From the NCBI RefSeq assembly GCF_963678635.1, contig NC_087063.1:61915850-61979849 (forward strand): a stretch of DNA of 64,000 bases. Reading direction: 5' to 3'. Under the pieces are notes generated by a model. That model was not told where the DNA came from, ran no database searches, and saw only the letters and a list, made by a program, of their open reading frames with translations. The first letter of the stretch is position 1. Every line of letters begins with the position of its first letter. The position numbers and the translations under genes were made by a program. Positions 9,365 to 19,770 of the stretch are shown one piece after another. This stretch comes from Symsagittifera roscoffensis. Its lineage: Eukaryota > Xenacoelomorpha > Acoela > Convolutidae.

Positions 9365-12300
9365 CTAAGACCGTAACCAGACACAGCGCTCCCATATGTC
9401 CCAACACCCGAACCAGGAACTTCAACAGGTACGGTGGGTGGACGGAACTGGGCGGCAACACATCACTGAGAGCCGAGAAGGCGACAACTTGAGCCAGTAG
9501 AATGGTAACTGCGAATGATATTTTCTCACATGCATCCGAGGGGAGAAGAAATGACAGCCCCGATAGAATATAGATCACAATTGTTGGGAGGACGATTACA
9601 AAAGTGTAATGCAGAGGACGTCTTTTGAGCTGGACAGAAACAATTACCCGGTCGCGTTGGTAGCTTCCGCTAGCCGTGACTGATATCAGCTTCCATTGTT
9701 CATCTTTAGTGAACAAATCATCTTGGCTTCCTCCGGACTTGTCTGCAAGCAAACATAGTGGCGTTGTTGTTATCAATTAAAGTTGAATTTTTATTTCATT
9801 AAGAAAAAACAAGTTGCAATATTATTATCACTAAGATAAATAACCACCTCATGTTTAGCCATACCACCCTCTTGGTATGTTAACCACGTACTCTTTTTTG
9901 TGTGTTTTTTTCAACACTTTACTTTCTATGCGGTTATTTCAAATTAGCAACCCCCTCCCACTATAAAGTGAAACCCCACAATCTATTTATAGTCATATAG
10001 AGAGGGGATGCGCACGTCAAAAAAATCTGAATCACATCTTTCAAGGAGCCACCATTCCTCAAACATTATCCTGCACTGCATAAAAAGATATGAGCACATA
10101 AAATAACGAAAAAATAAAACTTTGTGACCGCTCTAAATTGGGAAGTTAAAAATCTTGTAAAATTTCAGGTTACGTTTTTTGTAAAACTTGTAAAAGAGTC
10201 AGGTTACGTTTTTGCGCGCCTCATATTGCTTTACGCAACCCATGTTTTGACTTTGCGCAACTTTAACCTCGATAGGCCTAATGGAATTTTGTTTCCTAGA
10301 TATGTCACGGACCTCGGTTGTCCTATCATTTAGCCATAGACACCATAGGATGAAAATATAGGATCTCCCATATCGATGAATAAACTTCCACTTACTTCAA
10401 TTCTTACACAAGCCTGCTCGTATACCATTAACCTTCATGTTGAAGTCGATTTGAAAGTTTTTTTTGGTTTAAAAAATTGACGACATAGTTGAACAAACAA
10501 CCTTTTTTTCACTTTTTCCTTCAATTTATCGCCGCACAATGTAATGTAAATTATAAAGAAGCCTGTTAGGATCTTGTGTCAGAATAACGCGACTAAATGA
10601 CTAGCCTCAAATCAATTTGGAATGCATTAATTCGCCGCTTACGCGGGTTATAAGAACGCAATATACCGAGCGTTAATTGTCTCAAGTTGGTCAAGTTAAC
10701 AATTTTCAAACCCTCATAACTTCACAAAAAATGACCACAAGCAGAATATCTTTTAAAATTTCAGCTCAAGGCAATAATTTATATCAGAGGTTTTAAAATC
10801 TTTCCCCAAAATTGTCTTATTGAGAAGTCGAAAATTGACTGAACAAGACTGTTCGTATATCAAGTCAAAGCCCTTATTAATCCGACTGTCTCTTAATTCA
10901 TCGATTAGCTTTGGGAAAAAAATATTGAAAACCTATAAATTTTGGACAATACCAATGTGTGAAGTTTTGAGTCATATGAAATTAATACGACTGATCTAAT
11001 TAACATGCCTCATTTCAATTTGGAACGATTTTGTTGAGCAGGATAAGTCGCCACGCATAACTAATTACGTTCTCAGCATTATGAATGAAATCTTCAAAGC
11101 ACGCATAATTTAGTCCAAAGCAACATGACCAATTTAGCAATTTTCTAATTTTCAAACCCCCAGAAATTTACAAAAAATAATCGGAGGTGAAAAAAAAAAC
11201 TTTTTAAATTTGAATTCAAGAGGTCGATACCTTCAATGGGGTAGAAAACTATGATTTTGATCGGCGAAAATTGACTGAATAAAAAAAACCACACCGATCA
11301 TAAACGTTCCGTTTTCTTCGAAAGTCGGAACAATAAAACAAGACCGCTCGTATCAGAGCAAAATGCTGAATGTCATTTAATTGGACTCAAACAATTTTTT
11401 GTAAATAAAATGGCAAAATTTTGAATTTTAAGCTGATTTCATTAAAAAATAAAAATTGCAATTTGAATCGTGTTTGGAATTAATAAAACCAATTAGCTGC
11501 CTCAACTCAAAAAAGATAGTTCCCCTGAGGAACCTGATTTTTGTGAAATTGGACTGAATATCAAAAACTACCCCGAGCATAAGTTTTCCTGACTTTTTTC
11601 AAAAGTCGGAACAAAAACCGTACCAAGCATAAATTTTCTGCACTTGCTTCGAAAGTCGGAACAAAATTGTATTATTCTTACTAGAACTGACAAGTCAATT
11701 ATGCATCAAAAAATTTTTTCCATTGAACTAAGAGAGCCTTAATCTCAGTTTTGTGTTGACATAATTGGTGAAATGTCCCGCCGCAAACAGATATCGGCAA
11801 AAACAAAGAGGGATCCGGTCAAAGCCTGGCCATATTGGGTAAATTTTAATTTGTGTGTTCTTACTCTGGAGGTCATAGCCGTAGTATCTTTTTAATCTGG
11901 TGTCTATTTGCGGGACAATGACAACACTGCAGGTTTGCTGGTCAAATGGGAACTTCGACACATCAAATGAACACGACATTTCAGGCATCAAGACAAGCCG
12001 TTCTGACACAACCCATCCATTGTTCCAAATGATATTTTTAGTCGGTTTTATGTTGAAACTGGGATCAACAATGTTCTCAATCGCTGAAACAACAAATTAA
12101 TCAATCATTTTCGTTCCGAATTTTCAGAGAATGGAATAATCCAGATTGGTGTTTATTTTATTCCGACATAGTTCGGCTTTTTTTTTACTATAGCCTAAGC
12201 TGAAGAAAGATTTTAATACAATCTGAAAAGTATGAACGCCCTGCGCTCAAATTTGAATAGATGTTTTGGATGAGATCTTTTTTCGTGAGCTTATACAATT

Positions 12301-13357
12301 AACGCGCGATATTGACGTCGTTCCAATTTGGTTGAAGGAAGCTGATTTGTCATAATCGATTTGTTACTAGGAGCAAAATCTTTCACTTAGTACTTGCCGC
12401 GTGGGGGAATGATTTTCACAAAAAAATCTCAAAGTTAAACATAAAAAATTGCGTTTTTTTATTAAATAGAATTTTTTGTTTTATTACTGCTCCATAGACC
12501 TTAAAAGGCAGTCGGAACATTCAGGGCTTTGGCCAGCTGCGATCAGTCTTGCTGAGTATTTTAATGAAATCGACTTAATCTTTGTGTAGCTCTTTGAGCA
12601 GTTCTTTTGTTTTGATGTCTGTTTTTGATTTTTTTGTTTTGATGTCTGTTTTTGATTTTTTTTCGATCGAACTACCCATGACTTGACTAACCCGTGTGCA
12701 TTGAGTGCTTCCGCTTATAGTGTGAGTGTTGACTTTTGTTCTCATTAGCAGTTGTACATCAATATTTTTTGAGCAAATTTCGTAAACTATAAATTTCGTG
12801 CCATTTTGGCGGCAGTAAAGCTGAATACTGAGTAGTTATTCACACTGACTAGCTGCGCCAGGTGATAAAATAAGCAGACTGATGGATTGGATTATAGTGC
12901 GATTTTTGAAAAACGATTCGGCTACTATATTCCAATAAAAATTAGAGAAGTTTGCCAGAAAAAGTTTATTCAATATTTGATCATATTGAAAAAGAAAATA
13001 TTTTATCGCACTTAAGGATGGGTACCAAAACGTGTCCTCGGGAACCATCAGACACTCTATCCCTCCGAAGTCTTCCAAACTCCACAGCAAAGGTGACTCG
13101 TAAGCAGACAGATTGAAAGCATAATTCACGCGAAAGGAGATCTTGGCCTTCCACGTGCCTTTCCGCTCGTTCAAACCGATGATTTGCTTCACCGTTGCTA
13201 CGACAGTAACCGGTCCAAGTGCAGATAGATTCGGTTTGATGAGTCTGGGCGTTTTGGCTCTTATAAGGCTCAGTAGTTTTTCTTCAACTTCTGGGTAATT
13301 GACTGCACCCCTAGCCCTGCTATTTGACATTTCTTCAAGGACTGATGCATTGTTGCC
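9365..13357 (-). CDS. Cys-loop ligand-gated ion channel subunit, gene A (partial)
   Basis: Three exons: 13357-13012, 12083-11865 and 9742-9365 (phases 0/1/1). Exon 1 encodes the ligand-binding domain start (YPEVEEKLLSLI, then VPEDTFWYPSL, the 'W.P' block). Exon 2 encodes the Cys-loop: C-SFDVSKFPFDQQT-C, exactly 13 residues between cysteines. Exon 3 encodes TM1 to TM3, including LPSDACEKISFAVTILL and SALSDVLPPSS. M2 has Glu at -1' and Leu at 9', the cation-selective signature. There are no vicinal cysteines before TM1, so it is not an alpha-type subunit. Exon 3 ends at a GC donor (TTAG|gcaagt), as in gene B. A signal-peptide exon and a TM4 exon were not found; a gypsy element and a MITE occupy the expected 3' position. 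It may be truncated, or continue left of the window. Confidence 0.88.
10328..12502 (+). repeat. 2.17 kb segmental duplication, right (source) copy
   Basis: Direct duplicate of 2965-5138, here in its natural place inside gene A: it spans the end of intron 1, exon 2 and most of intron 2. Its Cys-loop exon keeps both cysteines, unlike the left copy. Confidence 0.9.
12240..12545 (+). repeat. DR1 dispersed repeat, 3' part
   Basis: The stretch contains the DR1 landmarks in order: attaacgcgcgat, tttgttactaggagcaaaat, ccgcgtgggggaatgattttc, tactgctccatagacctt, and the terminal aaaggcagtcggaacattca. The start is diffuse. It lies partly in the duplicated block, which cuts it in the left copy. Confidence 0.6.
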
Positions 13358-13443
13358 CTTGAAATAAATATTAGCGAAATTGACTTAAATGGACTTAGCA
13401 ACTAATTAAATACGTTTTTCTCTCATAAATTTTTTGCATTGTT

Positions 13444-13816
13444 CAGGGGAGGGACTAGAATTTTCTCGAGGGGGATGTGTTCTAAGTATGTTTAAAGATC
13501 TTTCTTGTTTAGTCGACTCAATTGATTTCCTGAGCTCTCAAAAAGCAACTTAGCGACCCTAATTTGAAGAGGTTTTATGCACCTCAGTCAAATTGAAAAA
13601 AAAAATTGTTCAAAAACGCCGTGTATGGACACTTTTTGGAAGATTCTGACTAAATGATTGTTTGGCGCGCGCCTCCCCTCAAAATTAGTATATAATGACA
13701 GCAAAAGTGCCTTTAAAAACATTACCAAAGAGGGGAGCATTTGGGCGCTGAGGGGGTCAAATCCTCGAGAAAAGGTGTCCTCGCACCCGCCTTTCCCCTC
13801 GGAAAATCCGCCCTTG
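13444..13816. mobile_element. hAT-like MITE, copy 2
   Basis: A diverged relative of 8859-9239. It starts CAGGGGAGGGACTAGAATTTT and ends with tccgcccttg. Shared internal blocks include the ttttggaa / aaatgattg / tttggcgcgcgc segment and the gggagc-tttgggcgctgaggggg segment. No target duplication was recognisable. Confidence 0.5.
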
Positions 13817-13891
13817 ACAATGCTACTGGATATCAAACCGCCTCTTAGAATCCGAAAACTCCTTTATTTTAAAAGTTGTTGTTTTTTTTTG

Positions 13892-14237
13892 TAATTTTGC
13901 AACTTAAGAATTTCCTCTGATTCGTCTCAAATTTAACGCCCGAGACTTTCGAGAGGACAAATGGCTTCACGCATGCCAATGAACGTAACAAAATCCTACC
14001 TGAACTAAAATAACGAGCTGTATACTCCATATAACTGAACAAAGAAATGTCGATTGGCGCATGATGATTTTTTTCAAGTGACTTAAATATGCTTCTAAGT
14101 TGCTCAATTCTCAACTCTTAATGCTTCATATGTTTTTTTGCTTAAGATTCCAGTTTCTAACTCAAACTGCCAACCGCTGAAGTTTAGTATAAATAATAGT
14201 TTGGTATGCAAATAATTATACAGACAAATCCTTAAAA
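13892..14237. repeat. Source copy of the fragment inserted at 5556-5872
   Basis: Near-identical to 5556-5872, with 29 extra bases around 14155-14180. On the minus strand an open frame (about 14114-13869) is shared with the copy and differs by only a few residues; part of it ends at a donor-like CAG|GTAGGA. It lies upstream of gene A on the gene's strand, so an upstream exon is conceivable, but I do not recognise the peptide. Confidence 0.7.
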
Positions 14238-16421
14238 TAAATAGAAAAATCTTCTTGTCAGGTTTCAACACAGACTGAACAATCAAAAATCAAACTTTGG
14301 TCTTGCAGGGATTACTCTTTGATCGTCTGTTGATGCTCCGCCCATTTCAAAAGTTGTTTAAAACAACAAAGGCCAAAAGCCCCTCTCAAAAAAATTTTTC
14401 ACGCTTGGGCTAAAAACCGCTTTTATGGAGCCTCAAAAGTTTGTCGGTAACATTTGACTTTTGGCTCGGTGCACGTGATTTTTGTTTCAGCTTTGACTTT
14501 TTTTCCAATTTTGTATCAAATCTGATTGCGTTTTCAGTTTTTTTCCCAGAATTCCGGATCGAGGTGCGCGACTTAAGAAAAAATTTTGCAACAAGGCCAA
14601 ACTGTGCATTTTAAGAAATTTACTCTTTTTTGTTATTTCACCCTCATTGATCGTTCCGACAAAGTTTTAATTTGTTTAAGAGGCTTTTTGCAGTTGCGCC
14701 GGGTTACGAAAATACTGACGGCGCGACTTAGAAAAAAATTTAGCGGCGCGATTTAAGAAACTGTCGATGTATAAGTCAAGATAAACTTTTCACAACAGTA
14801 TTCACGGCAACCAATCAATAGAAGTTGAAAACTTTCCTGCTAATTATTGCATTGCTTAGTAAACTGCCCGGGTTGAAGTTGTATTGCAATTCAGAAATGT
14901 ATCATTGTCATTGCATTGTTTTGACATGTTTAAGGGATAATCCAACTCAAATACATAGATTTACTCTGTTTCAACTATGTCCATTATTTTACCCTTAATT
15001 ATTAAAAACCTTGATGTGACATCGATAAAACGTTTATGTCACATCCAAGTTTGTCTATTTTGAACTGTTTTCGAAAACTAATAGCAAGTCGAGCTGATAA
15101 AAAACAAAATAAGGTCAATAATTTGTTTTACCAGATGAAAAAGAAGAACAATTCATTTTCTCGGTGCTGTTTTTCCTCTTGCCAATTGCTTCTCTGTTGT
15201 GAGTAACAACTCTAGCGCGAACCCTCACGAGACACTGCAGCGGTAGGGTAGATCTCGGTGTCGTTTTCCTCCCAAAAAGGGAATTCCTCGAGGGTGCTGT
15301 AGTAGCCGAATAAGGAAACTAAGTGCATTTTTGATAGAGATTATATACTGAGTTTATGCAGGTTTCATACAGTTTGTGTACATATTTTTACAATTTATTC
15401 ACACTATGAAATCGATTTTATTTTCATTTAATTTTTTATACAAAAACTGTGAACTGATAAAAAAGTTTTGTTACGTGTCTTGTTTCGTTGAAAATAATCA
15501 AAATCGACTTAAACATGATAACCTTGACAAAATAATACCAAAACTTCAAAATTGACAATTTATTTCTGCTCAAATTAGTTGTATTGCTTGATAATGTTAG
15601 TGTGTGCTTGTGTTTGTTGTGAGGGGGAGTGAAATGGAAAAAAAAACTGTGGAAAAGGAATTTTTCTTCCGAAACTGGAAAATCCCAGTATCTACCTAAC
15701 TTTTTAGATTTTTATACTTTCCCGTATCGTAACAGATTCCCTGAGAAGGATGTAAGAATGTAGTTCTCTCGTTCAGCCCCGATTGTGAATCATGTTTTCC
15801 GGCCACAGGCATGAAAAATTGAAAGCGTAGAACTTCGTGCAAAAAAAAACTTTTGGTTCAACCAAGCTTTTTTTTCAAGATGAAAAATTTAGAAACGAGG
15901 AGCAATGCAATTTTTTGTGGACCTCTGTGACGTTTATTGCTATAGTTGATCGTTTTATGCTGACATTGAGTCTTTAAAAATTAAGTGTACTTATCTGACA
16001 AACAACATAGTTTTCCAGTCCTAAGACTTGAAAACGAAGTAGTTAAAAGACAAATTGATTTTTTTTACTACCAAACGTCTTTTTTTTTGGAACAAACAAT
16101 AACGAGCTTAATGTTTTGTTGAAGTAGTATATCTTAAACACCATAATAACCACGTACTTAACCATATTTACCCATTCTAGCCGAAACTGGACTAAGAGAT
16201 ACTTACATCAGCTTTTTACCAAAAAACGTACATCAATTCAATAGGTGCATAGGAATTATCACGAGGAGGAAGAAAAGTTGCAACAATTGGGACAAAACAA
16301 GAAGATAATTGAAATTGATCAAAAAGATTCGCACAAATGAAATTCATTCAAATTGTCAGGAACAAAAAGATGAAATTATCGACATTTTATTAACAAACCT
16401 ATTTGATTTTCGTTTAATTCG
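14238..16421. other. AT-rich intergenic DNA, no supported gene
   Basis: No convincing coding region. Two landmarks stand out. A 10-bp perfect inverted repeat, GATGTGACAT/ATGTCACATC, lies at 15013-15045. A locally GC-richer patch at about 15180-15330 has a minus-strand frame from ATG 15327 of about 38 codons (MHLVSLFGYYSTLEE...) ending at a stop, whose meaning is unclear. Confidence 0.5.
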
Positions 16422-16760
16422 TTTTTTTTGTCATTTGGTTTTAAACTGGCTGAATATGTCATTTTTTGAAAGTCAAAAAATCTCAGATTAGATATTTTTT
16501 TTATTTTGATGTTGAGAAAAAATGATGAAAAACTAATGGTGAATCTCAATTAGTCATCTAAAGATATATACAACTTGTAGTTTCCCAAAAGTTTTTTTGT
16601 CATCTGGTTTTCAACTAAACATGTCATTTTTTGAAGATCAAAAAATCCTAGATTAGACATTTTTTTTATTTTGATGTTGAGAAAAAATGATGAAAAACTA
16701 ATAGTGAATCTCAATTAGTCGCATCTAAAGATATATACAACTTGTAGTTTCCCAAAAGTT
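16422..16760 (+). repeat. Tandem duplication of a ~170-bp unit
   Basis: Two adjacent units (about 16422-16591 and 16592-16760) share tttgtcat-tggtttt at the start and the block tattttgatgttgagaaaaa, then end in caacttgtagtttcccaaaa. They sit directly before a LINE relic and may be part of it. Confidence 0.7.
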
Positions 16761-17215
16761 AGTGATGTTCCCAATAAAGTTGTGAACGAAACTATGTTAT
16801 TTCTTAAAACTGCTGGTGTAGTCACACTTACATAAATGAGCCAATCTATTTTTGTGCATCAGTTATCGTTGGTTTTCTCGCTCAAGTTTTGTAACTTTTT
16901 GAGAAAGATCAAAAAATGTCTCATGAAAATTTTTACCAAAAAGAAAACACTAACGCTTAAACAATTCGAGAACAGATCAAAAATTCTACCGCTGGTTTGC
17001 AATTATAGGTCTGCATTTTCTAGCCTTCGAGCATCAAGCCTTCGATACAGTTGATAACTCTAATGTTCTTGCGAAGTGCCATATCTATGCCCTATTCACT
17101 ACAGTATGTTTGCCATCAAAGTACCGCTTCAAACTTGAAAACAGTAGAAACATAAGTCCCTTAGTGTGAGAACACACAGCAGACTAGAAGAAAAATTTGA
17201 AATATTAAACCTGTA
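16761..17215 (+). pseudogene. Non-LTR retrotransposon RT relic 1
   Basis: Short frames in changing register carry RT landmarks. 'SQSIFVHQLS' is at the position of YRPISxLPxxSK, followed by LRKIKKCLMKIF. 'QAFDTVDNSNVLAKCHIYA' matches KAFDTVDHxxLLxKLxxYG (motif A). 'VGVIIDQ' matches YLGVxID in the C-terminal part. The pieces are in the order expected of a jockey/CR1-like RT with large internal deletions. It is related to relic 2 at 19160-19770. Confidence 0.6.
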
Positions 17216-17889
17216 GGTGTAATTATTGATCAGTATTTCTTTTTTTTGGAAATGAATGACGCTAATACAAAAGTTATCAATTTTTTTCAGTTTTGAATGT
17301 CATAGGGTTATTTTACTTAAAACAACTGTTCATTAAACAGTTTAAAAGAAACTTTCTTCTCATAAATCTTTTGTAGGCAAAAAAAATTGAAGAAGCGCAA
17401 ACTATAAGACGAAACCAAATTTTGTAATTTTTCTATAAGGGAGAAAAACTGCTCTGCATTAATAGGATTCTCAATTGATGTAGGTGTGGCTAATTTAAGG
17501 AAGCTTACATATTGTTCAGTTTTGTTGACAATTTTATTGAAAACAGCACTAATTATTGAGCAAAAAATTATAAAGTTGATCAAAAAACTGCTGCTCAAAA
17601 ATCAGAAGTCAAACTGCAACAACGGTTTTCTGCCACAATGCTGAGACGGAATTTTACAAATGCTGTTTTGGTTTGATTTTTTTTTAGTCGAAAGGTTTTG
17701 AGCAAATTGCAATTTGAAAATTAAAGATTCCAATTTTCCAGTTAATTGCCGGATTTGTAACTTAAAGTATCAATGGAGTTGTGTGAATGTAACCAAGAGA
17801 CGCCCGGATTTGTAAAGTGCATGTGGCTTTTAAAATATTAATTTTTATAAAAAAAAGCAACATCTTGTCTTGTTAATTCTGTTTTAAAC

Positions 17890-18640
17890 CAGGAAAGATT
17901 TGTCGTACTCGGTCACAAAGCGAAACTGAAAGAAAGAAGGTAAAACCATGAGAAGCTACAGAATGAATTGGATAAAATCGAACTGGAAGAAGTGCTTGCT
18001 GTTTTGCCAGCAGACCAAAAACGTCCAAAAAAATAAAATAATAAATGTGTTGTGGTTAACTTCATTGCCACTGTCAAAAGACAATTTCGACCTTTCAAAG
18101 ACTGACTTCAGAGTATTAGATATAATAAACCTCTTTTGAAAGAATACTCCAAGTGTGATGGTTGTCAACAAGAATTTGACCTGCAACTAGCTTTTCTTTT
18201 GAAAAAAGGGGGATTGGTGTTATTACGTCATTACGGTTTTCGGGATGCAATAGAAGACCTGGCTTCCATGCTCTGAAAAGGAGACCATTATAAAAAACGC
18301 AGATAAAAAACGTGGTACCCAGCATTAGTTGCGGATCTTAGGCCTAGACACTTGGTACAGGCAATCAGCGGCATCGTTCGATATTCGTCTCACAGACACA
18401 GACGCTCCGTCTTACCTGAATCGTAACCCGATGAGTATTTTGAATTCTGCTGAGGAGGAAAGAAAAAGAAAATACGTACCAGCTTGCGAATATCGGCATA
18501 TTTAGTTGACTCCACTAGTGACATCTGTTGATGGACTCTTGGCACTCGAAGTCTTCTTTTTTCAAAAATACAGATGGATTGAGGGTAAATTTGGACCAAA
18601 CTTACAACCAGTTTATCTATTGGGTTCGTTGTAGATTTTT
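17890..18640 (+). pseudogene. Retroelement C-terminal ORF relic (CDGC / SVDG type)
   Basis: Pieces in three frames follow a conserved order I recognise from the C-terminal region of a family of invertebrate retrotransposon polyproteins. They are WLTSLPLSKDNFDLSKTDFR, then SKCDGCQQEFDLQLAFLLKK, then GGLVLLRHYGFRDAIEDLAS, then DIRLTDTDAPSYLNR, EEERKRKYVPACEYRH, and finally LTPLVTSVDGLLALEV. Frameshifts and stops separate the blocks, so it is a relic. The family name is from memory and not checked. Confidence 0.65.
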
Positions 18641-19159
18641 TTTGCCATCCTAAGAGCAACTAAAATATGGATTAGAGGCACAAGGAATAAATGGAGATTG
18701 CTGGGAATAGAAGACGGCAGCACCATCGGCATGGCAATTTGATAGTTGGAGCAACACAGAAATACGAATGAAATTATTCGCCTGTGATTACGCTTGATTT
18801 TGCCGTCAAAAAAAAATGTTGATGATTGGTGATAATCAAGATGATGATGATGAAGAACAACTATTAGGCGAACTTCAAATTTTAATTTTTTTATTGGTCG
18901 TTGTCTTTGAAAAAATAATTGAGGTTTAATAATCGTCCCTGTTTCTTTGTTCAAATTTCTCAGCTGTTCTAAAAAAATTTTGACTTTTAAAATCAAACGG
19001 TAACCTTGAGTCTGAGACTTTTTTAAGGAAAAATCTTACCTTTAGCTGAAAGTTTTACCCAATTCAAGCCAATTGACACAACAAAAAAAATAAACGGAAA
19101 ATAAGAAGGTGTGTTAATGAAGTACCCACATATTCTTCTTTTTTGTTTATCGCGTTTGC

Positions 19160-19770
19160 TTAAAAAAAGAAATTGCTTTTGACCTCAAAATTGTTGAAAA
19201 AATACGTAAAACTTATAACTTCTGCAGTTAGTGATGTATTTAAGAAAATTATCAACGAAACTACAAAACTCCCAAATTTTGGCAAAGTAGTTCCACTTAC
19301 ACGAACAAGGCAACCTATTAGTGTGCAGCAGTTGTCGCGCGATTTTTTCCCTTTCATTTCAAACTTACAACAGTAATTGTCAAAAAATTCAAATAAATGA
19401 ACAAAAGTCTATAGTTGATTTTAAAATAATAGATTAGAGCGCAATCACACAGAAAAGTCTTTAATTTGTGTGGTTATGGAACTGTCCAAAGCCTTACCAT
19501 TTCTTTCTTCTTCCGAAGTGCCTTTCTTTCTGCTATGCCCTGTTCACTACCCCTAAAATCTTATCTTTCTCGTAGAAAACAATTTATTTACCATTAAACT
19601 ATTGTTTCAGACTTGAAAACAGTAAAAACATGAGTCCCGTAGTGTTAAAAACAAGAGAGTAGAACAAAAAGTTTCAAATATCAAGTACTTAGGTGTCACT
19701 ATTGATAAAAATCCTGTTTTTCAGGAACAGATTGAAGCTATTAATGAAGTTATCAAAATATTTCAATGTT
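19160..19770 (+). pseudogene. Non-LTR retrotransposon RT relic 2
   Basis: The frame 19173-19376 has VSDVFKKIINETTKLPNFGK followed by VVPLTRTRQPISVQQLS, matching the AKVVPLxKKGD...YRPISxLPxxSK region of jockey/CR1-like RT. VVMELSKA at about 19465 matches the start of motif A (DLSKAFDT). KVSNIKYLGVTIDKNPVFQ at about 19670 matches the YLGVxID block. Stops and deletions separate them. It parallels relic 1 block by block. Confidence 0.65.

Noticed and set aside
15110-15200. Plus-strand exon coding a TM-like segment (FIFSVLFFLLPIASLL) ending at a GTGAGT donor
   Set aside because: It looked like GPCR TM5, but T-rich DNA gives such peptides easily, no neighbouring GPCR exon was found and the opposite strand is equally open.
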